Positions 20,060-28,087 of a stretch of 64,000 nt of DNA are shown here, piece after piece. This DNA comes from Hoylesella loescheii DSM 19665 = JCM 12249 = ATCC 15930 (lineage in GTDB: Bacteria > Bacteroidota > Bacteroidia > Bacteroidales > Bacteroidaceae). The notes beneath the pieces are model-generated. The model worked only from the letters and a program-made list of their open reading frames with translations, was not told the DNA's origin and ran no database searches. The position numbers were made by a program, and so were the translations under genes. Within the stretch, counting starts at the first letter, position 1; each line of letters opens with the position of its first letter. Location: the NCBI RefSeq assembly GCF_000378085.1, contig NZ_KB899214.1, positions 214,639 to 278,638 of the forward strand, in the 5' to 3' direction.

Positions 20060-20830
20060 ATGAACCAAATAAGCCCTTTGGCCTTTGTACATCCCGAGGC
20101 GAAGCTAGGAAAAGACAACATTATTGGTCCATTTTGTTACATAGACCGTAACACAGTTATCGGCGATGGAAACAATTTGCAGAACAGTGTGACCATCAAT
20201 TATGGTGCTCGCATTGGTAATGGAAACGAAATACTGGCAGGAGCGAGTATCTCTACTAAACCACAAGACTTGAAGTTTGTGGGCGAAGACACCTTATGTG
20301 AGATTGGCGACAACAATAGCATTCGCGAAAACGTTACCATCTCGCGTGGTACGGCGTCTAAGGGAGTTACGAAAGTGGGAAGCAACAACCTACTGATGGA
20401 GAACATGCACATTGCTCACGATTGTGTTATTGGCTCACACACCATTATCGGTAACTCAACCAAGTTTGCCGGTGAGGTGACTGTAGACGACTACGCCATC
20501 GTTAGTGCGGCCGTTTTATGTCATCAGTTCTGCCACATTGGCGGCTACGTAATGGTGCAAGGAGGTAGTCGTTTCAGTCAAGATATCCCCCCTTACGTCA
20601 TCGTGGGCAAAGAGCCAGTTCGCTTTGCTGGCGTGAACCTTGTGGGTTTGCGTAGGCGTGGTTTCTCAAACGAGTTGATAGACCTTATTCACAATGCCTA
20701 TCGCCTGCTCTATTCAAAGGGCTTAATGGCCGAAGGTATACAGGAGATAAAGAACAACCTGCAAGTAACGAAGGAGATTCAATATATCATCGACTTTGTT
20801 GAAAGCTCCAACCGCGGTATTGTTCGATAG
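20060..20830 (+). CDS. lpxA: Acyl-ACP--UDP-GlcNAc O-acyltransferase
   Basis: LpxA performs the first acylation of lipid A synthesis. The 256-residue protein is a left-handed beta helix of hexapeptide repeats (for example KLGKDNIIGPFCYI, NTVIGDGNNLQ). The catalytic His is in MENMHIAHDCVIGSH (about 114-128), and a helical C-terminal domain starts near residue 190. It is the last gene of lpxD-lpxC/fabZ-lpxA and is followed by a strong terminator at 20855. Confidence 0.95.
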   Translation: MNQISPLAFVHPEAKLGKDNIIGPFCYIDRNTVIGDGNNLQNSVTINYGARIGNGNEILAGASISTKPQDLKFVGEDTLCEIGDNNSIRENVTISRGTASKGVTKVGSNNLLMENMHIAHDCVIGSHTIIGNSTKFAGEVTVDDYAIVSAAVLCHQFCHIGGYVMVQGGSRFSQDIPPYVIVGKEPVRFAGVNLVGLRRRGFSNELIDLIHNAYRLLYSKGLMAEGIQEIKNNLQVTKEIQYIIDFVESSNRGIVR

Positions 20831-20854
20831 ACAATCAGTGGTGAAACATATACA

Positions 20855-20892
20855 AAAAGACTCGCAAGTGCAATTGGCCTTGCGAGTCTTTT
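20855..20892 (+). terminator. Rho-independent terminator after lpxA
   Basis: A perfect 14-bp stem (aaaagactcgcaag at 20855-20868 with its complement at 20879-20892), a 10-base loop, and a T run within the 3' arm. It starts 25 bases after the lpxA stop. Its A-rich 5' side would also serve transcripts coming from the opposite strand. Confidence 0.85.
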
Positions 20893-20961
20893 GCGTTTTG
20901 GCCCTTACTTTCCATCAGCGTATAATGCTTAGTTGGGTATCAGGGCCTATCAACTTGTGAA

Positions 20962-21090
20962 GTACAAAGGCCTCTGTACGGCGGCTACAAACGAGTTGTA
21001 GCCACCCTACAAGTGCTTTGTAGTGCCGCTACAACTGCTTTGTAGTGACACTACAGACCTTTTGTAGCCACACTACAAGCTAGCTTGTAG
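20962..21090. repeat. Palindrome array, CTACAA/TTGTAG family, 6 units
   Basis: Units CTACAA-N5-TTGTAG lie at 20985, 21007, 21029, 21051 and 21073, with a degenerate first unit at 20962. Spacers are 5 bp and the period is 22 bp. Seen across the spacers, the conserved core is a 17-bp palindrome close to TTGTAGTGnCACTACAA, and the linker bases between cores differ every time (acgag, gtgct, ctgct, acctt, gctag). The array lies between the lpxA terminator and the converging regulator gene. Together they account for this non-coding gap (20831-21146). A near twin lies at 33317-33445. Confidence 0.8.
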
Positions 21091-21146
21091 CACAACGACC
21101 AACCGTAAAACGCACCGCAGGATGATTGTAGCCTTCACTTCGATGC

Positions 21147-22811
21147 TCAAGTATTCTTGTTTTGAGCGCCGAGTTTCTTCACCGTTCGCTCAAAATTATC
21201 GCGGTCGGCAATGACGCCATTCTTCACGCGTGCCCTGTAATTGTAGATTGTGTTCACAGAATAGTGTAGGAATTCGGCTATCTTTGAGCTGTCTTCTATG
21301 CCAATTCGAATTAAAGCGAAGATGCGTAAAGAGACTGGCATGTGACCATCTTCTGTCAATTCGATACGTTCGGCAGGTTGGAGTAGGGCATTAAATTCTT
21401 CGACAAAGGTAGGAAAGAGATGCAGGAAGGCATCGTCGAAGTTGTTATAAAGTTCGTCTAGTTCGCGTTCTTTCAGTGAAGTAGACCGCGTTTCCCTGAA
21501 AAGTTCCTCGTATTGTCTGTTCTTTACCTTCTTGTTCACTTGTTTTCTGAACGACTCAATTTTGTCTACATAGAGCGAACAAAGGCTCAGGAACCTACCA
21601 ATATACTCTTCTTTAACGCGGTTTGACTCGCCGAGTTTCATATTGCTAGAACTTAACTGGCGATTCAATTCAGACAGTTGGGCATTGATTTGTGAGAGTT
21701 GTCTGTTATAATGTTTTTGTTTCTTACTCGCTAATGCCAGTCGCTTGCGCTGTCGATTTACGAAAATAACCGAGGCTAAAAGCAGCAATGCCAGTACACC
21801 GCACGACAGGGCTGCAATTTGGATGAGCTCTGTTTTGTGTTCATTCTCCATTTTATATTGTTTGGCAATTACTGCCAAGAGAGGCGAAATTTGCCAACTG
21901 CGCTGGCGCGAACCAAAGCGATTGGCACAATCACTGGTAAAAGAGATATAGCGATAGCTTCGGTCTACATCACCTTGCAACATCAGTTGGTTTGCCATTT
22001 CCCACAGCGAACCTTGGTCCATAATACCATTTCGCACGTCGGCCAGCGCAGATTCTGCCAGCCAATACATCATTCGGGTAGTGTCGTTGACAGCTTTATA
22101 CTCCAAATAACGGTAGAGCGCCACGAGTGCATAACGATGGCTGCCTTTCTTAACTATGCGTAACCATTCTGTGTTTAGCTTCATTGATGCCTCGAGTTGT
22201 TTACTGTTCAGCAATCGAAGCTCACGTATCTGATAGCTTAAATCGCAGTTTCGGGGAATGAAGCGCTGCATCAGCTGCTCATACTCATCGGCTTTTTGCT
22301 GATAGCCGGCTTTCAAGTCGGTCACCGAAGTATAATAAGCTAACTCGCTGTTGCGCTTATAACAGGCGTGATAATAGTCTCCCAGATTTTTTGGTGAAAG
22401 CTGTTTGACATCGACAAGGGCAAGGTATTTCTCGGCTTCATCATATAAACCTGTTTTTGAACAGCAAATAGAAAGCAGAATATGGCAACGGTCTGCACGA
22501 ACAGGATCGCCCAACTGGTGAGCTAAACGCACGCAAGCCCGCAGATAGTTCATGGCGGTGTGGTTCTCAAAAGCACGATATTCCTCATAAAGTTGAAAGC
22601 AAAATGCATACTTCAATTCAGGCTCTTGTGCATTTCTCAACTGCCGTTTCAGGAGGTTGATGCCAGCTTCTTTCTTCGCCACATAGGTTGCGTAACGCTC
22701 GATTTCCATATCAAGGCAATGATAGATTGAGTCGAGATCGTGCAGAGGTTCAGCAGCCTTTACAAATAGGGCTGCCCACAGCATGAGGAAAGAAAGCATG
22801 AGTCGGTTCAT
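21147..22811 (-). CDS. Membrane-anchored TPR-HTH regulator (DUF6377-like)
   Basis: A 554-residue protein when started at the ATG at 22811, where it begins with a signal peptide (MNRLMLSFLMLWAALFVKAA). The extracytoplasmic part (about 20-320) is helical and TPR-like. One membrane segment (LSCGVLALLLLASVIFVN, about 330-348) is followed by a coiled coil and a C-terminal helix-turn-helix of LuxR-like type (SSKIAEFLHYSVNTIYNYR). This layout matches the Bacteroidetes DUF6377 family. It probably senses a signal outside the membrane and acts on DNA inside. It lies just downstream of the beta-glucan locus but has its own promoter, so control of that locus is inferred and not shown. Confidence 0.75.
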   Translation of the reverse strand: MNRLMLSFLMLWAALFVKAAEPLHDLDSIYHCLDMEIERYATYVAKKEAGINLLKRQLRNAQEPELKYAFCFQLYEEYRAFENHTAMNYLRACVRLAHQLGDPVRADRCHILLSICCSKTGLYDEAEKYLALVDVKQLSPKNLGDYYHACYKRNSELAYYTSVTDLKAGYQQKADEYEQLMQRFIPRNCDLSYQIRELRLLNSKQLEASMKLNTEWLRIVKKGSHRYALVALYRYLEYKAVNDTTRMMYWLAESALADVRNGIMDQGSLWEMANQLMLQGDVDRSYRYISFTSDCANRFGSRQRSWQISPLLAVIAKQYKMENEHKTELIQIAALSCGVLALLLLASVIFVNRQRKRLALASKKQKHYNRQLSQINAQLSELNRQLSSSNMKLGESNRVKEEYIGRFLSLCSLYVDKIESFRKQVNKKVKNRQYEELFRETRSTSLKERELDELYNNFDDAFLHLFPTFVEEFNALLQPAERIELTEDGHMPVSLRIFALIRIGIEDSSKIAEFLHYSVNTIYNYRARVKNGVIADRDNFERTVKKLGAQNKNT

Positions 22812-22842
22812 GATTGTAGTTTCAACAGGTTTAATACATATA

Positions 22843-22872
22843 CAAAGGTAGAATTTTTCTCGACAACGGCAA
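22843..22872 (-). promoter_or_regulatory. Promoter of the DUF6377-like regulator
   Basis: On the minus strand, TTG (22872-22870), 19 bases, then TACCTTTG (22850-22843), a full match to the Bacteroidetes consensus, about 30 bases before the chosen ATG at 22811. This supports the shorter start and shows that the regulator can be transcribed apart from the GH3 gene. Confidence 0.65.
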
Positions 22873-22967
22873 AGCAATGTAACAACAATTCTCCATGCCA
22901 AAAAGGGTTTTGACATGGAGAATTGTTTACTTACACCATAAGGGGAAGCCTTACGGCTGGCCAAATA

Positions 22968-25226
22968 TTACTTAACTATGAAAGATGTTGTTTTTACTTC
23001 TCGGCTATTTGGGCCAATCATCAAGTCGAATTCACCTGGTTCGAGCACTTCTTCCAGGTTGTAATCGTAGAACTTGAGCATATCGGGTGTGATGTCGAAC
23101 GTCACTTTCTTGCTTTCTCCTGCTGCCAAATGAACGCGTTGGAAGCCTTTCAGTTCTTTTACGGGACGTGAAAGCGATGCCACTTTGTCGTGGATATAGA
23201 GTTGAACAACCTCATCTCCTTCACGCTTTCCGGTGTTTGTCACCATGACGGTGGCTGTAAGTCTGCCGTCTTTAGTCATCTCTTTACCGCTCAACATAAT
23301 GTCACCATAGGCATAGGTTGTGTAACTAAAGCCATAACCAAAGGGATAGAGAGGTTCGTTACGCACATCAATATAATTGCTGGAATACTTAACAAAGTGA
23401 TTGGTTCCCTCAGCTACGGGTCTACCCGTAGGCAGGTGGTTATAGTAAATGGGCACTTGTCCGAGCGCCTTGGGCATCGTTACTGTGAGTTTTCCGGTAG
23501 GAACTTTGTCGCCAAAAACCACATCTGGAATGGCATCTGCAAGCTCAGAACCACCAAACCACACATTCATAATGGCAGGAATATGCTCACTTTCCCACTT
23601 CATTATTGTGGGACGACCAGAGAAATTCAATAATACTAGTGGCTTGTTTAATGCCACCAATGCCTGTAACAGTTCCATTTGGGCATCTGGAAGACAGAGG
23701 TTAGCACGCGAAGCGCACTCGCCGCTCATCTCAGCAAGTTCGCCCATGGCACACACAATGACATCGGCTTCGCGGGCAATGCGTAAAGCTTCGTCGCAAG
23801 CCTGCTGTTTGTCAACGCGCGTTATGGCCCGGTTGAAGGTACCAGCAGCCTGAATATCGGCGTCGTCATAGATGTTACAACCTTGAGCATAGAGGATTTC
23901 TGCCTTACCATTTACGGCACGTTGCATCCCTTCTTTCAGTGTTGCGTACTTCTCAGGCGCATCTGCTGTGGACCAACAGCCAACGACGTTGTTGCGCGTA
24001 TCGGCTAAGGGACCGATCAAAGCTATTTTTCCTTGTTTGGCCAAAGGTAGCAATTCACCCTCGTTTTTTAGTAATACGAAAGTCTCGGTAGCCATATTGC
24101 GAGCCGCCAAACGGTGTTCGGGCGTGTAAAGTTCGCGCTTTGCCCGCTTTGTATCACAGAAACGATAAGGGTTAGCAAAAAGTCCCAGCTTGTATTTTGC
24201 TTCAAGTACGCGCCGACAAGCTCGGTCGATGTCGGCCATGGTTACATGTCCTTGCTTTAAAGCTTCAGCCAAATGCTCTGAGAAGAGTGAGGAACACATA
24301 TCCATATCTGTGCCAGCCTGCAGCGCTTTTATGGTCACCGTCTGTGCGTCTCCCACACCATGAGCCATCATTTCCCTGATTGCTCCGTAGTCGGTTACAA
24401 GGAAACCGTCGAACTGCCAACGCTTGCGGAGTACGTCGTTTAGCAACCATCGGTTGGCCGTAGCAGGCACTCCATCAACAACATTAAATGAAGACATCAC
24501 CGAACCAGCACCGGCATCGATCGCAGCTTTATAACCAGAGAAGTACTGGTTGAACATACGTTGACGGCTCATATCAACCGTATTGTAGTCGCGTCCGGCT
24601 TCGGATGCACCGTAAAGTGCAAAATGTTTCACGCAAGCCATGACGTTCTCTCGACCGTAGTTGCCTTGCAATCCGCGCACCATTGCAGCAGCTATGCAAC
24701 CGTTGAGATAGGGGTCTTCGCCGTTTCCTTCGGCTATCCTGCCCCAACGTGGATCAAGAGCAATGTCAACCATCGGACTATAAGCCCAGTTGATGCCCTG
24801 TGATGTGGCTTCTTTAGCGGCAATTTGGGCTCCTTCCTCAATGGCTTTTAAATTCCAACTGCACGATTGTGCAAGTGGAATAGGGAACACGGTTTGATAA
24901 CCATGTATCACATCCTGACCGAAGAGCAATGGAATTCCTAGCCGACTTCGCTTGACTGCGGCCTCTTGGAGAGGACGAATCTTGTCGAGTCCCACCACAT
25001 TGAGCACGGCACCCAACCTTCCTTCGGTGGCAAGTTTGGCCAAAGGACTGTTCATAACGGCCCCTGTTGTGATGTCACCTCCTGGCAATAAGTTCAGCTG
25101 TCCTATCTTTTCCTCAGTCGTCATCTTGCTCATGAGGTTGTCGATAAAGCTTTTCATGTCTTGTGATTGCGCTAAGCCGAATAGCCAACATCCTGTGAAT
25201 GAGATTGTTAATAATAGTCGTTTCAT
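22968..25226 (-). CDS. GH3 beta-glucosidase, secreted
   Basis: A 752-residue glycoside hydrolase of family 3 that likely releases glucose from short beta-glucans in the periplasm. I start at the ATG at 25226, which gives the signal peptide MKRLLLTISFTGCWLFGLAQ. The N-terminal barrel has GQDVIHGYQTVFPIP (about 115-129), with CVKHFALYGASEAGRDY and the nucleophile Asp in FLVTDYGAIREM. The alpha/beta sandwich domain follows (LIGPLAD, VICAMGE), then a fibronectin type III-like domain at the end. It is the last gene of the glycan operon, 13 bp after the GH16 gene. Confidence 0.9.
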   Translation of the reverse strand: MKRLLLTISFTGCWLFGLAQSQDMKSFIDNLMSKMTTEEKIGQLNLLPGGDITTGAVMNSPLAKLATEGRLGAVLNVVGLDKIRPLQEAAVKRSRLGIPLLFGQDVIHGYQTVFPIPLAQSCSWNLKAIEEGAQIAAKEATSQGINWAYSPMVDIALDPRWGRIAEGNGEDPYLNGCIAAAMVRGLQGNYGRENVMACVKHFALYGASEAGRDYNTVDMSRQRMFNQYFSGYKAAIDAGAGSVMSSFNVVDGVPATANRWLLNDVLRKRWQFDGFLVTDYGAIREMMAHGVGDAQTVTIKALQAGTDMDMCSSLFSEHLAEALKQGHVTMADIDRACRRVLEAKYKLGLFANPYRFCDTKRAKRELYTPEHRLAARNMATETFVLLKNEGELLPLAKQGKIALIGPLADTRNNVVGCWSTADAPEKYATLKEGMQRAVNGKAEILYAQGCNIYDDADIQAAGTFNRAITRVDKQQACDEALRIAREADVIVCAMGELAEMSGECASRANLCLPDAQMELLQALVALNKPLVLLNFSGRPTIMKWESEHIPAIMNVWFGGSELADAIPDVVFGDKVPTGKLTVTMPKALGQVPIYYNHLPTGRPVAEGTNHFVKYSSNYIDVRNEPLYPFGYGFSYTTYAYGDIMLSGKEMTKDGRLTATVMVTNTGKREGDEVVQLYIHDKVASLSRPVKELKGFQRVHLAAGESKKVTFDITPDMLKFYDYNLEEVLEPGEFDLMIGPNSREVKTTSFIVK

Positions 25227-25239
25227 CTCTTCTTGCATT

Positions 25240-26358
25240 TTATTTTTGATAGATGCGTAGGTATTCGATTGCCATTGTCGCAGGCAAAACACTTTCGTCT
25301 ACGCCTTGCTGACCGCCCCAATCACCACCCCAAGCGAGGTTTAAGATGGGATAAAATGCCTTATCGAACGGCCATGCAGCGATGCCAGAGCCATCGTTCT
25401 TGTATGTGAGCAGCTTTACCCCGTCTACATAGAAGTTCATTTCCTTGGCTGTCCACTCCAAACCGTAGATGTGGAAGCCTGTTGTGGCTCCGCTGACAAA
25501 GCGATTTGCTGATTCTATATTGGTGCCAGTGTTGTTATACTTAGTGCAGTGGATAGTGCTATGGATATAATCTTGATGATAACCCACATGCTCCATAATG
25601 TCTATTTCGCCATCGGCAGGCCAGTTCTTAAAGTCTACAGGCAACATCCAAAAGGCTGGCCAAGTGCCTTTACCCTTTGGAAGTTTAATCTTAGCCTCAA
25701 TATAGCCATAGCGGAATCCTGAATTTTTCTTGGCATAAACACGGCCCGAATAGATGCCCCCATTGTGTTTGAAGCAATGAATAAACAACTTTCCGTTGCG
25801 TATTTCCGTTACCCGATGACCGTCAATGTGTCCGTTAACGTAGGCTTGCAACTCGTTGTTTACTGTTCGAGGATTCCACACTTCGTGCGTCCAATTGGTT
25901 GCATCAAGTTCACCGTTTCGTTCAAACTCATCATGAAATACCAATTTATAGCCACCTCCGATTGGGCATTTCAGCGAATCAACTAGGGCACCTGCCGTTT
26001 GTTTTACTTGGATAATGGCCTTCCCCTTACCCGAAAGTATGGTCACGGTGGCGTTGCGTTCCTTATCAATAGGGTTCGCTCCTGCCGTAATGGTTAAAGT
26101 CTCATTGTGCTTGATGCTGTTGGCTGGGCTAACCTTCAACCAAGATTGCGAAGAGTTCGCAGCCCACTCGTGGTTGGTGGTAAGGGTGATTGTGGCTTTT
26201 CCTCCCTCCTTTGGAAGTGTTATCTCAGTCTGCGACAGCTTGATGTTTTCACTATTCAGCCCCCCAGAACCATTTTCTTCTCCATTATTACTGCTACATG
26301 CAGCTGTGAAACCAAGCATCAAAGCAAACAGAAAATTAAATAATATCATACGTTTCAT
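25240..26358 (-). CDS. GH16 endo-beta-glucanase lipoprotein with BACON domain
   Basis: A 372-residue outer-surface lipoprotein (lipobox FTAAC near residue 21). Residues about 38-130 form a BACON domain (typical WLKVSPA and IQVKQTA), which spaces or binds glycan at the cell surface. Residues about 135-372 are GH16, with the catalytic motif GEIDIMEHVGY (two Glu around an Asp) and WPAFWMLP before it. Family 16 enzymes with this motif cut beta-1,3 or beta-1,3-1,4 glucans. The place between a surface binding protein and a GH3 enzyme agrees with beta-glucan breakdown. A large stem-loop separates it from the gene upstream. Confidence 0.88.
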   Translation of the reverse strand: MKRMILFNFLFALMLGFTAACSSNNGEENGSGGLNSENIKLSQTEITLPKEGGKATITLTTNHEWAANSSQSWLKVSPANSIKHNETLTITAGANPIDKERNATVTILSGKGKAIIQVKQTAGALVDSLKCPIGGGYKLVFHDEFERNGELDATNWTHEVWNPRTVNNELQAYVNGHIDGHRVTEIRNGKLFIHCFKHNGGIYSGRVYAKKNSGFRYGYIEAKIKLPKGKGTWPAFWMLPVDFKNWPADGEIDIMEHVGYHQDYIHSTIHCTKYNNTGTNIESANRFVSGATTGFHIYGLEWTAKEMNFYVDGVKLLTYKNDGSGIAAWPFDKAFYPILNLAWGGDWGGQQGVDESVLPATMAIEYLRIYQK

Positions 26359-26439
26359 ATTCTATTCTTTTACTTATTCTTGAAATTGATTCTTCTTTGT
26401 TCCTTCTTTCTCTGGCCCAAAGCGTGAAATCCAGTTGCT

Positions 26440-26494
26440 CCAATATAGCTTATTTGCGGAACACTCATGAATGTTCCGCAAAAAGCTATATTGG
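26440..26494 (-). promoter_or_regulatory. Intercistronic stem-loop inside the glycan operon
   Basis: A hairpin of about 23 bp lies between the binding-protein gene and the GH16 gene. ccaatatagct (26440-26450) pairs with agctatattgg (26484-26494), and tgcggaaca (26455-26463) pairs with tgttccgca (26472-26480), around an 8-base loop with a single bulge. No T run follows on the minus strand, so it is more likely an mRNA-end stabiliser, processing site or partial attenuator than a full terminator. It lies in the 308-bp gap 26359-26666, which holds no gene. Confidence 0.6.
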
Positions 26495-26666
26495 GCTTGT
26501 GTGAGATTGATTCGAATTTCTTACAGGCTACATAGGAACTTATTCTGAAGGTTGTATCGTAATTTCGAATAAGTCAACGATCTTTCTCAGACAGTTGGTT
26601 AGCTTTTCCTAGAAAGCCCTTTATGTTGTGCATCAATCTCTATATAATTATTGTTTGAAGTTCTTA

Positions 26667-28064
26667 TTAAGGGTGACCAGCACCGTCTTTGCAGTCATGT
26701 TCCTTGAACACCACATCACTCACCTTGACGGTTGTTCCAGCTGGAGCTCCGCCGAAATCGAGCACAAGGTCTACGTTGTTCATGTCGATTCCTTCCATGT
26801 TGTCCTTATAGAATACGATGTTTTCACCCGCGCTGAGATTAACCCGTTCTGTGAAGAAGAAGGTTCCATCTTCGCCATGCTTCACAAGTTTCACCGTTGC
26901 ACCCTTGATGTCCTGTGATGCTTCTAGTTTCAAAGAGAAGTCATACTTGGTTGTGGCGTTTGCGGTCATATCGGTAAAAAACTTCACCTGTGCTTGCCAT
27001 TGTTGCGAAGAAGCATTGGGAAGCGATATGGTGTAGCTTCCATTTCCGTTATTCTTAAAACCGATTGGGTCTGGGTTTGCAGTCCAACCATCGCCATTAG
27101 CATAGTAGAAAGCGTTGGTGAAGGTTGCCTTCTTCCACATATTGCAGTTGCTGTCGTACTTATATCCACCGAAACCAGGTTGTGATGGCACGTCGTCTGT
27201 ACTGGTAAGGATAAAGTGCCAGGCAATAGAACCATTGTCATAGACGAGGACCAACTTTTTGGAAGTGATATCTTCGATGCGGAAACGTGGGTTATTATAT
27301 TGGTCGGCAGAAGAGAGATAAGGGAAGAGCGTGTGCTTGGGAAGCACAAGATATTTCTTGTCACCATCCACTTCGAGCTTATAAGTAGTGGTCTGCGCTT
27401 TTACTTTGGCCATGTAATCCACACCGTCGTTGGTGTTGAATTCATTGAAAAGGCCACTTTTGGTGTTGACATAAACAGTTCCTCCTTCACCTGGATCATA
27501 GGTGTAGCCACCTTCGGCAGTGAAGCTTAGGCGATCGTCATAAACACCTTTACCCGCTTTATCTTCGGGAGCAGCACTCCACCAGCTTGTTCCGTCTGTT
27601 CCAGAAGGACCACATGCCATGTGGCCACTTGCTGCATGGTCTATACGCCATCGTTTTCCAGAGAGGCGACTGATAATAGCTGGATCGAGTAGGTCGTTAT
27701 CAATGTGGAACGTTTTACGCACACCTGCACGACTTACTCCGTTGCGATTGGCCAAATGAAGCTCTACGAAATAATCACCATGAGTACCATAAACCTTGGT
27801 AAGTTGATTAAGTGTGGAATAAAAATCGGGTTCACCATCGGTGTTGGTGTCGATGAACCACACGGGGTAAGTTCCCTGTGGCAACTGAGATATCGACATG
27901 GTTACCTGGTTGGTAGACTGGTCTACGTTGAGTTGATAGTCTGTTCCATCCATCGTTGACAGTGCACTCTCATCGACACCTGCATAATTTTCGGGCGAAC
28001 AAGCCACGAAAGACAGGGTTGCCATGATGGCCAATGCCATGTGTTTGAAATTATATCTTTTCAT
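26667..28064 (-). CDS. Surface glycan-binding lipoprotein (SusE/SGBP-B position)
   Basis: A 465-residue lipoprotein (signal peptide and lipobox FVAC near residue 22). Residues about 30-125 look like a PKD/Ig-like spacer domain. The middle has an aromatic-rich segment (GTSWWSAAPEDKAGKGVYDD) of the kind that stacks on sugar rings. The last third is a beta-sandwich resembling carbohydrate-binding modules (NGNGSYTISLPNASSQQWQA). It sits directly after SusD and before the GH16 gene, where beta-glucan loci of Bacteroides carry SGBP-B. The glycan-binding role is inferred from this position and layout. Confidence 0.72.
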   Translation of the reverse strand: MKRYNFKHMALAIMATLSFVACSPENYAGVDESALSTMDGTDYQLNVDQSTNQVTMSISQLPQGTYPVWFIDTNTDGEPDFYSTLNQLTKVYGTHGDYFVELHLANRNGVSRAGVRKTFHIDNDLLDPAIISRLSGKRWRIDHAASGHMACGPSGTDGTSWWSAAPEDKAGKGVYDDRLSFTAEGGYTYDPGEGGTVYVNTKSGLFNEFNTNDGVDYMAKVKAQTTTYKLEVDGDKKYLVLPKHTLFPYLSSADQYNNPRFRIEDITSKKLVLVYDNGSIAWHFILTSTDDVPSQPGFGGYKYDSNCNMWKKATFTNAFYYANGDGWTANPDPIGFKNNGNGSYTISLPNASSQQWQAQVKFFTDMTANATTKYDFSLKLEASQDIKGATVKLVKHGEDGTFFFTERVNLSAGENIVFYKDNMEGIDMNNVDLVLDFGGAPAGTTVKVSDVVFKEHDCKDGAGHP

Positions 28065-28087
28065 GTTATTCGTATTTTAGTGAGTGA

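Noticed and set aside
20962..21090. CRISPR array
   Set aside because: The variable pieces are 5 bp and the repeats are short palindromes. There are no spacers of 25-40 bp and no cas genes in the window.
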